Part shown: positions 12,401 through 20,466 of the stretch, one piece after another | Position numbering within the stretch: the stretch's first letter is position 1 | Layout of the letters: the number at the start of each line of letters is the position of its first letter | DNA from: Bedellia somnulentella | Lineage: Eukaryota > Arthropoda > Insecta > Lepidoptera > Bedelliidae | Length of the DNA: 64,000 nucleotides | Direction of reading: 5' to 3' | Assembly (NCBI GenBank): GCA_963576735.1 | Contig: OY755177.1 | Location: 15,190,001-15,254,000, forward strand | Made by a program: the position numbers and the translations under genes | The notes under the pieces: generated by a model | Told to the model about the DNA's origin: nothing | Databases searched by the model: none | Seen by the model: the letters and a program-made list of their open reading frames with translations, nothing else

Positions 12401-15400
12401 GACCCTTGTTACTGGAGCGTCTAGAACGGTGATCAATCCGGCACTGGTGAAAGCAGCGAATATCAAGTATAGCAGAGATACTAAGTGTCGGGTACTCTCC
12501 GCCTCTGGCCAGCGAATACCTGTCCTTGGTGAACTCTCAGCCAGGATGATGGTTGGCGAGACGTCGTATACTCATCAAGTCATTGTGGCTGAGATAATGG
12601 ATGAATGCATACTAGGACTGGACTTCATGAAGAAATATAACTGCCGGATTGACATAACGAGAGGATTTCCAAGGTGACAAGGAAGTTGTGATCGGATATT
12701 TCAGCAAGTCTCTATCTAAAGCGAAAAGAAACTACTGCGTCACGAGAAAGGAACTTCTAGCTGTAGTGAAGACCTTACAGCATTTTTACAAGTATTTGAT
12801 TGGGAGACCGTTCAAGCTTCGAACTGATCATGCTGCACTGAAATGGCTTCTCCAGTTCAAAAACCCGGAAGGACAGGTAGCTCGATGGATCGAACAGCTA
12901 CAAGAGTATGACTTTTCTATCGAGCACCGTAGTGGTAAATCTCATGGCAATGCAGACGCGCTTTCACGTAGACCGTGTCCGGAAGACTGTAAACATTGCA
13001 GAAAGCAAGAGTCGAAGGAGGAGGTCGTGAAAGTGACTCGAATTTGTCCATTGGATGGATGGGAAACAGAAGCTATGCAGAAGGCCCAAGAAGAAGATGA
13101 GAACCTCAGACCCATCATGAAATGGAAGAAGGAAAAACACGATCAACCGGCTTGGAGTGAAGTAGCGTCCACAGGAGTGAGTACGAAAGCTTACTGGGCG
13201 CAATGGAACAGCCTGGTTCTGATCAATGGTCTACTGTACCGGAGGTGAGAGAAACCCAACGGTAAGGAAGAGCACCTACAATTGGTCGTGCCCAGAGCCA
13301 AGGTTAAAGATGTACTGCGGGAAACACATGACGGTGTTTCGGGCGGGCATCTTGGGGTAAATCGTACGTTGCAGAAGGTTCGTGCGAAGTTTTACTGGCT
13401 TCATTGTAGGGACGACGTACAGGACTGGTGCCGGAAATGTACAACGTGTGCCGCGGTGAAAGGTCCGCAGACCCGGAGTAGAGGGGGATTACGGTTGTAC
13501 AATGTGGGAGCTCCCTGGGAGAGGATTGCCGTTGATGTGGCTGGACCGTTTCCACAATCAGAGTCCGGAAATAAATATTTCATGGTGGTGATGGATTACT
13601 TCACTAAGTGGCCTGAAGTGTTTGCCATACCCAATCAAGAAGCAATAACTGTGGCTACAAAACTGGTTGAGGAAGTGATCTGTCGATTTGGCGTGCCCCT
13701 GGAGATACACTCTGACCAGGGAAGAAATTTTGAGTCACAAGTATTTCAAGAGGTGTGCAAACTACTTGGAATGCATAAAACCAGGACGACGCCATATCAT
13801 CCTCAGTCAGATGGAATGGTGGAGAGGTTCAACCAAAAACTGGAGAGACAGTTGGCGAAGATGGTTGAAAAACATCAGAAGGACTGGGACAAACACATTC
13901 CATTATTTTTACTGTCTTACCGGTCAGCTGTTCACGAAAGCACGAAGGAAACACCTGGTTTCGTCAATTTCGGAAGAGAGCTACGATTGCCTGTAGATTT
14001 GTTGACAGGAGGGTCACCAGATGAGCCGCAGAGTGTAACTGAATATGTAAGCGATTTGAGGGAAAGAATGCAAGATGTACATTCCCTAGTGCGTGAAAAT
14101 GGTTTACATGCTAGTGAAAAGATGAAAACCAGATATGACCGTAAAGCTAACACGCCGCGTTTCGAAGAGGGTATGCTCGTCTGGTTACACAATCCAACTC
14201 GCCAGAAAGGGAAGTCCCCTAAGTTACAAAATAGGTGGGAAGGACCGTACAAGGTGGTCACTAGAATAAACGATGTAACGTACAGAATTCAACGCCAACC
14301 TAGAGGGGCTTCGAAAATAGTTCACATCGATCGACTTGCGAAGTACCATGGAAGCAATAATACTCGGGACGAGTATTAATGTAAGGAGGGGGTAATGTTA
14401 CGACATCTGTTCGCAAGTAGGAGATAGGATTTGCCACTACTAGATAACAGATGGCGTTACTAGTATTTTAATAAGTAAAAAAAGGAATTACTAGATGTTT
14501 CTCGAATATCGACTTTTCGAGAATGTGGTACTAGAACTTTCTGTAATATTCGCGTATTTGAGATTTGGCATATATAAAGAGCGACGCGTGCTACGGAGTT
14601 ATTCGAGTGCGAAGAACTAAAGCGAGAACAAGCGAAATACTAGAGCGAAGAAATTAAATACGACAGTGCAGTGATATACGGATTACGGAAATAAGCTTAA
14701 CGGTGTGGACAGTGTTACTATAACGGAGTAAATTAGTGTTGTTAATTAGTGCGAGTATCGATAGTTAATTATCGATAGTGTTTGTTGTGTTGTGTAAAGT
14801 GCGTTATTGGTCAATAAATATAATTACACCTTATTGCACGAAAGTGTGACTGGTATTTATCAAATTAAGAACCCGGTACGTAACAGTATGTATAATTGAA
14901 AAGACATTCTTTCAGTGGGGGTTTGGTGTGGTTATTATCTGATTTAACCATTTTGAAAGAAAAATGGTTTTATTCGGTGCATAGGATATATACAACACAT
15001 AAGACAAAAATTAGCACAATAGCAACCGTGATAGTTCAATGGGTAGAACACCGGTTATCGTGCAAACGACTAGTGTTCAAATCCTGGGTCGGGCCTACAC
15101 CAATTTGTCGTTTCTAAAGGCATAATGTGTGGTTAATTTATCATGGTTGTTAACGGTGAGGGAAAACATCGTGAGGAAACCCACATGGCTGAGTTGTACT
15201 TAGTCATGTGACAGTGTATTCGTACAAAACGGCGATAAGCCTGCCCCCCTATCACGTGAGTACACAGTCCATGCAAAATGTGGGTACTCTGAACACCAGG
15301 TGACAAAGTCACGTGATGTTCAGAAGTATTAGTACCTCTGCCAACCCCTTCGGGGATATTCGGCGTGAACGTTTATGTTATGTTATAATTGAAAAGAAGC

Positions 15401-18400
15401 TGTGTAGTGTCGGCTTAGAATAGCACTACCCCATTTCTTCCGGTGGGTGTACGTAAGAGGTGACTAACGGTATTGGGGCTATTAAAGGATTTTTGGGCGA
15501 TGCGGTTGGAGACCCATCACCAAAAACCTTTATTTTACCATCTCTTCCCCATGCAACTTTCCAAAAGTGGCTGAGGAATTTCTAATTCCACAGCTCTGGC
15601 TACCCCTTTTAGGGATTTATAGCCGTGAGTATATGTATGCATGTATGTATGTATAATTGAAAAGACATTTTTTCATTGGGGGTTTGGTGCGGTTATTATC
15701 TGATTTAACCATTTTGAAAGAAAAATGGTTTTATTCGGTGCATAGGATGTATACAACACATGAAACAAAAATTAGCATAATAGCAACCGTGATTGTTCAA
15801 TGGGTAGAACACCGGTTATCGTGCAAACGACTAGTGTTCAAATCCCGGGTCGGGCCTACACCAATTTGTCGTTTCTAAAGGCATAATGTGTGGTTAATTT
15901 ATCATGGTTGTTAACGGTGAGGGAAAACATCGTGAGGAAACCCACATGGCTGAGTTGTACTTAGTCATGTGACAGTGTATTCGTACAAAACGGCAATAAG
16001 CCTGCCCACCTATCACGTGAGTACACAGTCCATGCAAAATGTGGGTACTCTGAACACCAGGTGACAAAGTCACGTGATGTTCAGAAGTATTTGTACCTCT
16101 GCCAACCCCTTCGGGGATATTCGACGTGACTGTTTATGTTATGTTAAAACAAAAATAAACAATACAAAATTAAAACAATAATGAATTGTATATGCTTATT
16201 TCAGGCCGACCCGCTGAAATGCGAACCTCCCAATGAGTCAGCGTGGAATTTATCGCGGCGCAATGAAAAGGTAAGCAATAACACGAATACAAATGTTTTA
16301 AATACATACATACATATACTCACGGCTATAAATCCCTAAATGGGGTAGCCAGAGCTAAGGAATTAAAAATTCCTCAGCCACTTTTGGAAAGTAAAGTGGG
16401 GAAAAGATGGTAAAATAAAGGTTTTTGGTGATGGGTCTCCAGCCTCATCGCCCAGAAATCCCTTAAAAGCCCCAATACCGTTAGTCGCCTCCTACGTACA
16501 CCCACCGGAAGAAATGGGGTAGTGCTGTTCTAAGCCGACACTACACAGCTAATAATAGCAAAAGTTTAACTTAACAGCTTATGTACTATGAGTTTTATTG
16601 AGCCATTATCATATTAAAATATCTATGCTCTAGAGGTCCAGTCCAGTTACCGAAATACAACCATAAATTTCACTATATAAACTTCTTGCTTTAGGCAATA
16701 TTAATGATGGCAAACAATTATAATCTAATAAATAAAGGAAGGAAACATTGCGACACCGGCGGGGATCGAACCCGCGACCTCGGGTATACGCCCCCGTGGC
16801 TCTGCCAATTGAGCCACAGTGTCATTATTAGTAATAATGCCCACATGAGGTTTTCATGAACAAAAAAAAAAATATACAAATTATAATCTACTAGAATTTG
16901 AACAGACAGAAAATAAATAAGAGTGGGTATATCAACATTATTATTTGCCGTGTAGTGTCGGCTAAGAATAACACTACCCCATTTCTACCCGTGGGTGATC
17001 GTAAGAGGCGACTAACGGTATTGGGGCTATTAAGGGATTTTCGGGCCATGCGTTTGGAGACCCATCAACAAAAACATTTATTATTACCATCTTTTACCCA
17101 ATCAACTTCCAAAAGTGGCTGAGGAATTTCTCATTCCAAAGCTCTGGCTACCCAGTTAAGGGATTTATGTATATCAATAGGTATGTATATCAACAACAAA
17201 ATAACATAATTATATACAAGAAGACACAAAAAGCGGTAGCAAAATTAAATTTACTCATTCCTACAAAATATATAAATAGTTTCATAATAACATTCTCAAT
17301 TCACTATTTTATTCCAGATACGTAGAGTTATGAGCAAGTTCGTCAATGTTAATGCGATAGACGAAGACATCAAATCTGAACCTGAGGAATATGAATCGGC
17401 CATAGAGGAGGTCGGTATTGTGAGGCTAAATTATACTAAAATTATTTCGTCCGTGAAAACTCGATCATAAATCATAGGAGCGGTAGGGCGATATCTTATA
17501 CAGGGCGTCCCACTGCGATGCCATATGGAGGGAAAGTGCCTTAAATATAAACAGAGTAAAGTTGCATTCATAGTTTAAATCTTTTTGTTCATGAAAACCT
17601 CATGTGGGGATTATTACTAATAAATAAAGAATAAATAAAGGAAAGAAAAAAATCGACACAGGCGGGAAATTTTTCTAATTTAATTTTTCCTGTGTCGAAA
17701 TTTTTCTTTCCTTTATTTATTTGCATTCATAGTTTTTTAATTTTTTTTAGAAAAAAAATGTTAATATATAGCGTCATTATTGGAGGAAAAGCTCATAATT
17801 ATTTTAAATGAACATCTTACTGAAGGAAGACATTATTTCGATATAAAAAAACTAGTTGAATTGCATTTTAAATAATTTCATGGTTAAAGCGGGAATCGAA
17901 CCCGCTATTTGAGAGAAAAAATACCCTGTAGCTTTGTTATATCGATCGAAATACTTCAATGTGAGTATAATTTTTTTGCTAAATAACGAAATAAAAATAA
18001 GGACCATGCATTTTAATATTTTTAATACAAAATTAAATCAATTTACCAAATGCTTAAAATGATTTCCATCCTGTTGAATACAAAATTGACTAAGTTTAAA
18101 TTAAATAAGTTAACAACCATGATTAATTAACCACACATGTCTTTAGAAAGAAGTGCAGGATGTTTCCGGGCTAACACCAAAATTGTAATGGACGTAAAAA
18201 AAGATGTGTGTTGACGAGTTTCTTACGGGTTCTTCTCTCAACAAAACACCTTCCGAATCCGAAGTAAACTTAGTATTAAGTTAAAAAAAAATTGATGTTC
18301 AAAAAACAAAGATTTATCTTTTTATTTTGAAATAAATGATTATTTTATTTTATTTTATTTTTTCATTTTAAGACAAATTGGGGTAGGCGCCAACCCGGGA

Positions 18401-19504
18401 TTAGAACACTAGTCGTCTGTACGATAGGCGGTGTTCTACACACTGAGCTAACACGTCGTCATCGTATCATTCTAGATAATGTTAAGCATATACACATCTA
18501 AAATGTAATTTAGGATCCCGAGTCTCAATTAGAAGCATTACCAGCCTACATAGACGAAGTATCGGCGATCCTCAACAAGTCTGGCGGATGGAGAGATTTG
18601 GCCGCTGAGTTAGATTGCCGTTTTCTCATCAACGCCTATGAAAACCATTCCAACCCGACTCGGACTTTGCTCACTGAGGTTAAGGTAATTGGCACATCTT
18701 TAATTTAAATACATAGATATCTAATAGCTGTGTGACGACAGCCGTGGCCGAGTGGATAGGTGACTAGCTTCTCGGTCCGGAGGTTGCGGGTTCGATCCCC
18801 GCTGAGGGCAACATTTATGTGATTAGCATAAATGATTGTTTCTTAGTTATTTATATGTGTGTTATATTTTATTAGATATATCGTTGAGTTAGTATCCCAT
18901 AATACAAGTTATACTTAGTGTGGGGCTAACTTGATCTGTTTATAATATGTCCGTATAATAATAATAGATACTCACGGCTATAAATCCCAAAATCTGGTTG
19001 CAAGAGCTTCAGAATTAAAGAAAGGCCACTTTTGCAAGTAGAGTGCGAAACAGATTGTAAAGTAAAAGTTGTTAGAGATAGATCTTGAACCGCATATAAT
19101 ACCCTACCCTACCCTAGAAGGGGAAGCCAGATCTTCAGAATAAGAAATTCATAAGACTCTTTACGAACTCGAGTTGGAAAATTATTGTAAAATAAAGATT
19201 TTTGGTGATGGGTCTCCAAACGGATCACCCAAAAATTCCTTATCAAGCCGCAAAACCCTTATTTGCCTTACGAACACCTTGAGAAGAAATAGGGTAGTGC
19301 TATTCTAAGCGGAAACTTCATAGCGAATTGTTACTGTAAATTCTGGATACAAATAAACTTTTTTTCATCTTTAATCGTAATTATGGTTTTTCTTTTCAGT
19401 CTTACAACGAAGACATAACATCAATATCCATTGCGAAAACTCTTCGCAACTTAGGAGAACTGGACGCTGCTAGAATCATATTTAACACGTTCACTGTCCC
19501 ATGA
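6270..19504 (+). CDS. Rel: Relish / NF-kappaB p105-like protein, C-terminal half (8 exons; 5' part outside window)
   Basis: Spliced exons are 6270-6448, 7611-7748, 8939-9117, 9677-9787, 16205-16270, 17318-17410, 18514-18684 and 19400-19504; all have AG/GT borders and the frame stays open across every junction for 346 residues plus TGA. The first four encode ankyrin repeats (GQTVLHLAI, QSALHLAV, GRTVLQQAV, GYTALQIL); exon 6 is acidic; exons 7-8 encode a death-domain-like segment (GGWRDLAAELDCRFLI). In insects, Relish is the NF-kappaB factor of the Imd immune pathway; its ankyrin half holds the Rel homology domain in the cytoplasm until cleavage. The Rel domain is not here and must lie upstream. 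The last codons and the stop come from a piggyBac-like insertion (19482-20276). The 6.4-kb intron 9788-16204 holds a Gypsy element. Another ankyrin protein is possible, but the ankyrin plus death-domain layout favours Relish. Confidence 0.85.
6581..6820 (+). repeat. SINE-D copy
   Basis: A box tggccgagtgt at 6592, B box ggtttaattcc at 6633; 3' part tttggggctaacttgttctg shared with 18734-18950. Leu/Ser-type tRNA origin is likely. Confidence 0.83.
7093..7285 (-). repeat. Rep-B copy, diverged
   Basis: tctataaatcccaaaac, gggagtggggaaaa and gtcgcctcttgcgac blocks in reverse. Confidence 0.7.
7350..7582 (+). repeat. Rep-B copy, diverged
   Basis: Start gctgtgtagtgtttgc. It ends about 28 bp before Relish exon b, so it lies next to the acceptor tract. 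Confidence 0.8.
7611..7748 (+). CDS. Rel: Relish exon b (ankyrin repeat)
   Basis: Acceptor tttttttcctag and donor gtatgt. It encodes CDPTEKDFEGSNAVHYAVI and a second repeat helix pair, and splits a Glu codon (G/AA) with the next exon. Confidence 0.85.
7915..8125 (-). repeat. SINE-A copy, partial
   Basis: Carries the aaggggtggcagag, acgaatacact and catgactaagtac blocks in reverse. It abuts a second copy. Confidence 0.65.
8143..8400 (-). repeat. SINE-A copy, diverged
   Basis: Starts at the tail side with aaacgttcacaccgtatttccctgaag and runs to the gcccgaccatgg B-box area. Confidence 0.7.
8939..9117 (+). CDS. Rel: Relish exon c (two ankyrin repeats)
   Basis: Acceptor ttcctcag and donor gtaagg. 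It encodes QQSALHLAVMYNDKDSIKTL and GRTVLQQAVFDGNLDVV. A degraded copy of its middle lies 430 bp downstream in the next intron (9424-9510). Confidence 0.87.
9212..9346 (+). mobile_element. MITE-F copy
   Basis: gctagtacgagc start, tagcgctcgtgggctag end, shared interior tctcattctaaccgatagcg. Lies between exon c and its degenerate duplicate. Confidence 0.75.
9424..9515 (+). pseudogene. Degenerate partial duplicate of Relish exon c
   Basis: The stretch from cattactaagtaaaaacg to tagcaagccgttttaagc closely matches exon c at 8996-9080. A CAG codon of the exon has become TAG, small indels follow, and no splice sites remain. A MITE-F copy lies between source and duplicate. It looks like a non-functional local duplication. 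Confidence 0.75.
9677..9787 (+). CDS. Rel: Relish exon d (ankyrin repeat)
   Basis: Acceptor cattttcag, donor gtaagt, phase 0 at both ends (37 codons). It encodes NEVDVLDSEGYTALQILCNS and ends at TLLEHG, whose continuation ADPLKC is the next exon 6.4 kb away. Confidence 0.85.
9800..9893 (-). repeat. SINE-A 3' part
   Basis: Tail half only. The rest may be the segment at 10107-10385, separated by an inverted-repeat insertion. Confidence 0.55.
9894..10022. repeat. Inverted repeat / hairpin
   Basis: Core arms GAGAAGTGAGATACTGACAG and inverse (9932-9953, 9965-9986) differ at one base; weaker pairing extends to about 55 bp per arm. It divides two SINE-A pieces. Confidence 0.75.
10107..10385 (-). 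repeat. SINE-A copy, diverged
   Basis: Contains gttcccacgt, gaatacactctcacata and ccatgtgggttttgccacg, ending in a tRNA-like start (gagctatcaagg in reverse). Confidence 0.65.
10418..10522 (+). repeat. Rep-E copy, tail split by the Gypsy element
   Basis: aagctagagaggtttgtcagg...ctaatggcgtgagtatatgtatg, continuing at 14886-14892. ATAATTGAAAAGA flanks it at 10405-10417 and 14893-14905. Confidence 0.8.
10523..11012 (+). repeat. 5' LTR of the Gypsy element
   Basis: 490 bp with terminal TGTTACG/CGTAACA. A TATA-like tatataaag lies at about 10698 and AATAAA at 10940-10945, giving a plausible U3-R-U5 layout. The primer-binding candidate TTGGTGACAGAAGTGG follows at 11014. Confidence 0.95.
11038..12279 (+). 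CDS. Gypsy Gag-like protein
   Basis: 413 residues from ATG 11038; the frame is open upstream to the LTR. An acidic coiled-coil-like N-terminal half (QEVRELREEQ, VEKDVEQMKEQ) precedes a retrotransposon gag domain (PPYDGTTSWSAYRHQF...). The C-terminus has one CCHC zinc knuckle, CYGCGKRGHLILSC. It would form the particle and bind RNA. It looks intact, so it might still be made. The protease frame overlaps in the -1 frame. Confidence 0.85.
   Translation: MPVMPKEDGREGVKTRAQKAAEGEQLSEMRSSVTNPRSDIPEETSAVTNAPSTSTAPAAATNTDLAMIVEMFQSMREAQQSIQDVVKNIHSEVQGVVKQEVRELREEQQTKFSQVLTAVNEVSGRVVTVEKDVEQMKEQVTTIEKDIDDMNTDFRGMEKRVLQLESRPVKVVSGENVVAVHGPRVKVPPYDGTTSWSAYRHQFQTVAAANGWTDEQCLTALTVALRGQALSVIEALPTPSGGFKDLLDALESRYGERHLEHVFRAQLRDRVQRSGEGLQQWALEIEKLVRKAYPSVDPKTVEMNLVQAFVDGIRVIEVRTAVRLQHHTSLKDALANALEVEACRQDTRQTHRLREIAEANEDVKVIKAPVGRSTGPICYGCGKRGHLILSCPLRKEEKRQAEAPAANVQGNEH
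12168..12677 (+). pseudogene. Gypsy protease-like region, catalytic Asp absent, truncated
   Basis: It lies in the -1 frame relative to gag, overlapping its end. The active-site motif, normally D-T/S-G, reads LVTGASRTVI: the Asp codon appears to be missing. The flap side and LGLDFMKKYNC are present. The frame stops at 12675-12677, just after the deletion junction (about 12660) that removes reverse transcriptase. Confidence 0.78.
12663..13248 (+). pseudogene. Gypsy RNase H, 3' portion, plus tether
   Basis: Starts mid-domain: IGYFSKSLSKAKRNYCVTRK then ELLAVV, RTDHAALKWLL, and the end motif GNADALSRRP. The 5' part with the first catalytic residues is lost in the deletion. It ends at TGA 13246-13248, after which the same frame runs into integrase, so this is a single nonsense codon. 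Confidence 0.85.
13249..14379 (+). CDS. Gypsy integrase
   Basis: HHCC zinc-binding motif (GHLGVNRTLQKV...CRKCTTCAAVKG), then a DDE core: Asp in IAVDVAGPF, Asp in HSDQGRNFES and Glu in GMVERFNQ. A C-terminal LPKLQNRWEGPYKV-type DNA-binding part follows (here SPKLQNRWEGPYKV). It ends at TAA 14377-14379, before the polypurine tract. Integrase inserts the cDNA. It would be reached only by readthrough of the TGA at 13246 and from the broken frames upstream. Confidence 0.88.
   Translation, partial: EKPNGKEEHLQLVVPRAKVKDVLRETHDGVSGGHLGVNRTLQKVRAKFYWLHCRDDVQDWCRKCTTCAAVKGPQTRSRGGLRLYNVGAPWERIAVDVAGPFPQSESGNKYFMVVMDYFTKWPEVFAIPNQEAITVATKLVEEVICRFGVPLEIHSDQGRNFESQVFQEVCKLLGMHKTRTTPYHPQSDGMVERFNQKLERQLAKMVEKHQKDWDKHIPLFLLSYRSAVHESTKETPGFVNFGRELRLPVDLLTGGSPDEPQSVTEYVSDLRERMQDVHSLVRENGLHASEKMKTRYDRKANTPRFEEGMLVWLHNPTRQKGKSPKLQNRWEGPYKVVTRINDVTYRIQRQPRGASKIVHIDRLAKYHGSNNTRDEY
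14396..14885 (+). repeat. 3' LTR of the Gypsy element
   Basis: No difference from the 5' LTR was seen on reading. It is preceded by a polypurine tract (aaggaggggg, 14383-14392). Confidence 0.95.
15026..15384 (+). repeat. SINE-A, full length, inside duplicated unit (copy 1)
   Basis: A box tagttcaatgg at 15032, B box gttcaaatcc at 15075, ATGTT-repeat tail at 15374-15384. Part of the 492-bp duplicated unit 14893-15384. Confidence 0.88.
15399..15652 (+). repeat. Rep-B, full length, with 13-bp target duplication
   Basis: Flanked by ATAATTGAAAAGA at 15385-15397 and 15653-15665. Ends in a TATG/CATG repeat. Confidence 0.88.
15787..16145 (+). repeat. SINE-A, full length, inside duplicated unit (copy 2)
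   Basis: Nearly identical to copy 1. It continues into single-copy-looking sequence just before Relish exon e. Confidence 0.88.
16205..16270 (+). CDS. Rel: Relish exon e
   Basis: A 22-codon exon with acceptor tatttcag and donor gtaagc. It starts ADPLKCEPPNESAWNLSRR, the end of the last ankyrin repeat. The frame joins on both sides. Confidence 0.8.
16303..16549 (-). repeat. Rep-B copy
   Basis: catacatacatatactcacgg at the tail side, cgacactacacagc at the head. Starts 33 bp after Relish exon e. Confidence 0.88.
16728..16878 (-). repeat. SINE-C, full length, with 12-bp target duplication
   Basis: AATTATAATCTA at 16716-16727 and 16879-16890. On the minus strand: leader (ttgttcatgaaaacctcatg), tRNA-like body 16823-16751 with a perfect 7-bp acceptor stem (GACACTG/CGGTGTC), D-arm GCTCAATTGGCAGAGC and T-arm gcgggttcgatccccgc, then a TTTATT-rich tail. 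Confidence 0.88.
16947..17190 (+). repeat. Rep-B copy
   Basis: gccgtgtagtgtcggc start; tail degraded to gtatatcaatagg. Confidence 0.82.
17318..17410 (+). CDS. Rel: Relish exon f (acidic linker)
   Basis: A 31-codon exon with acceptor tattccag and donor gtcggt. It encodes an acidic linker (DEDIKSEPEEYESAIEE) between ankyrin and death-domain-like parts. Confidence 0.78.
17577..17720 (+). repeat. Palindromic SINE-C with perfect 15-bp target duplication
   Basis: TTGCATTCATAGTTT at 17562-17576 and 17721-17735. Leader, then the tail in reverse complement (aataaaggaaag...cgacacagg), a short spacer, then cctgtgtcg...ctttcctttatttatt. The tRNA-like body is gone. Confidence 0.88.
18118..18460 (-). repeat. 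SINE-A copy, interrupted
   Basis: Two blocks: 18118-18195 (ttaaccacacatg...gggctaacacc) and 18370-18460 (acaaattggggtagg...gtgttctacacactgagct). An AT-rich stretch with TTTTA repeats lies between. Confidence 0.6.
18514..18684 (+). CDS. Rel: Relish exon g (death-domain-like)
   Basis: A 57-codon exon with acceptor aatttag and donor gtaatt. It contains GGWRDLAAELDCRFLINAYE, resembling the C-terminal death-domain region of Relish/p105. Confidence 0.8.
18734..18950 (+). repeat. SINE-D copy
   Basis: Near-consensus A box tggccgagtgg and B box ggttcgatccc. Lies 50 bp after Relish exon g. Confidence 0.87.
18968..19324 (-). repeat. Two diverged Rep-B copies in tandem
   Basis: 18968-19098 covers the tail half of one copy; 19109-19324 is a second copy reaching the head (gtgctattctaagcgg). 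Confidence 0.68.
19400..19504 (+). CDS. Rel: Relish last exon, ending inside a piggyBac-like insertion
   Basis: Acceptor tcttttcag; 34 codons plus TGA at 19502-19504. Residues up to RIIF are host-like. From the TTAA at 19482 on, the sequence belongs to the transposon's left terminal repeat, which supplies NTFTVP and the stop. Without the insertion the frame would read F-KCIDV-stop from bases beyond 20276. Confidence 0.8.
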   Translation, partial: SYNEDITSISIAKTLRNLGELDAARIIFNTFTVP

Positions 19505-20276
19505 CCCATCTGGTGGGTCACGACAATTTATAGTGACAAGTTCGTGACTCCCCTTTTGGGTCATTGGTCACATACAACTTGATACATCGTTTTTCAGCTT
19601 GAACTTGTCAATAGAGATCTGTATTAACTGTGGACGTATGAACGGAAAAAAACACATACAATACATTAAAAACAATCTAGGTTTTTTTATTTTTTTGGGG
19701 CAATAAAACAAAAATCTAAACTAGCTTGGTTAATTTTTTATTTTTACTCAAATAAAAAAAAAAAACTTATATATAAATACGAATAATAACACAATTATTT
19801 ATGGGATTGTTCGAAGCAAAAGTAGCAATAGCCTTTTTTACAGGTCTTGCACTGTTGATGTACCTTCTTAGCCTTGATTCTTGCAGAGGAAGTGGAATGA
19901 CCTTCGTCAAGCAATCTTTTGTAGCATCCAACGCATCGTTTTCTAATTGCTTTTTTACCACAACACAGCCGTATTATCACCTGTACTGTCTATCTACCTT
20001 CGTAAATTTATAATCTACCCTCAAAAGTTAGATATTACATCTTTACTCACCAGTCCGTGACCCTGATTGGGTCACAGATTTTTATGGTTATAAGTCCGTG
20101 ACCCACTTGGTGGGTCACAAGAAAAACACTGGAAAAATCGTGGAAAACAATGGCTGGTTATAAAAATACTACTATGATTGAACTACTACAATAGTGTAAA
20201 TTATAGATTGCATTCGACCTATTTTGGACTTACCGGGTCATTCTAAACTATAGTATGGGGACAGTGAACGTGTTAA
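19482..20276. mobile_element. piggyBac-like element, internally deleted, with TTAA duplication
   Basis: TTAA lies at 19482-19485 and 20273-20276. The inner ends are a perfect 15-bp inverted repeat (CACGTTCACTGTCCC). Subterminal palindromes of the form GTGACCCAC...GTGGGTCAC occur near both ends (about 19500 and 20099). TTAA targeting and such ends are piggyBac hallmarks. Only a transposase C-terminus remains, so it is non-autonomous. It sits in the last Relish coding exon. Confidence 0.9.
19795..19980 (-). pseudogene. piggyBac-like transposase C-terminal Cys-rich domain
   Basis: The minus-strand frame holds CCGKK, CVGCYKRL, CKTCKKGYCYFCF and a final His-Lys. The spaced CxxC/CxxxxC pairs match the Cys-rich C-terminus of piggyBac transposases. 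The DDD catalytic core is absent within this 0.8-kb element. Confidence 0.75.
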
Positions 20277-20377
20277 ATGTATTGATGTATGATACTTTAA
20301 AATTTACCATAGATTTTTAATATTTTTCGTCTGAAATTGACAAAAAAAACTATGTTTAATGCTTAGAATGTTTTTTG

Positions 20378-20466
20378 TTCATGAAAACCTCATGTGGTGA
20401 TTATTACTAATAAATAAAGAAAGGAAAAAATTCGGTGGCAAAATTTTTCTTTTCTTATTTATTATG
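20378..20466 (+). repeat. Palindromic SINE-C, degenerate
   Basis: Leader ttttttgttcatgaaaacc, then aataaagaaagg...attcgg and ...aatttttcttttcttattt. Lies 100 bp after the piggyBac-like insertion. Confidence 0.75.

Larger units (their letters stand above)
10523..14885 (+). mobile_element. Ty3/Gypsy LTR retrotransposon, deleted, very recent insertion
   Basis: The LTRs at 10523-11012 and 14396-14885 are both 490 bp, start TGTTACG, end CGTAACA and look identical throughout. The target duplication is GTAT (10519-10522 and 14886-14889). Between them lie gag, a protease-like frame, the 3' half of RNase H and integrase. Reverse transcriptase and the first part of RNase H are missing and no env is seen. 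It inserted into the TATG-repeat tail of a Rep-E copy in the largest Relish intron. Confidence 0.95.
14893..16145 (+). repeat. Tandem duplication of a ~492-bp unit separated by a Rep-B copy
   Basis: 14893-15384 and 15653-16145 start ATAATTGAAAAGACATT and stay nearly identical through the SINE-A. Differences are scattered substitutions. Confidence 0.85.

Noticed and set aside
14896..15878. Two matching 73-codon frames (14896-15117, 15657-15878) as a duplicated gene
   Set aside because: They lie across the duplicated unit and SINE-A head; the similarity is that of the repeat, not of a protein family.
16751..16823. A functional tRNA gene on the minus strand
   Set aside because: It folds like a tRNA but sits inside a SINE-C with leader, tail and 12-bp target duplication, and similar heads recur elsewhere in the window.
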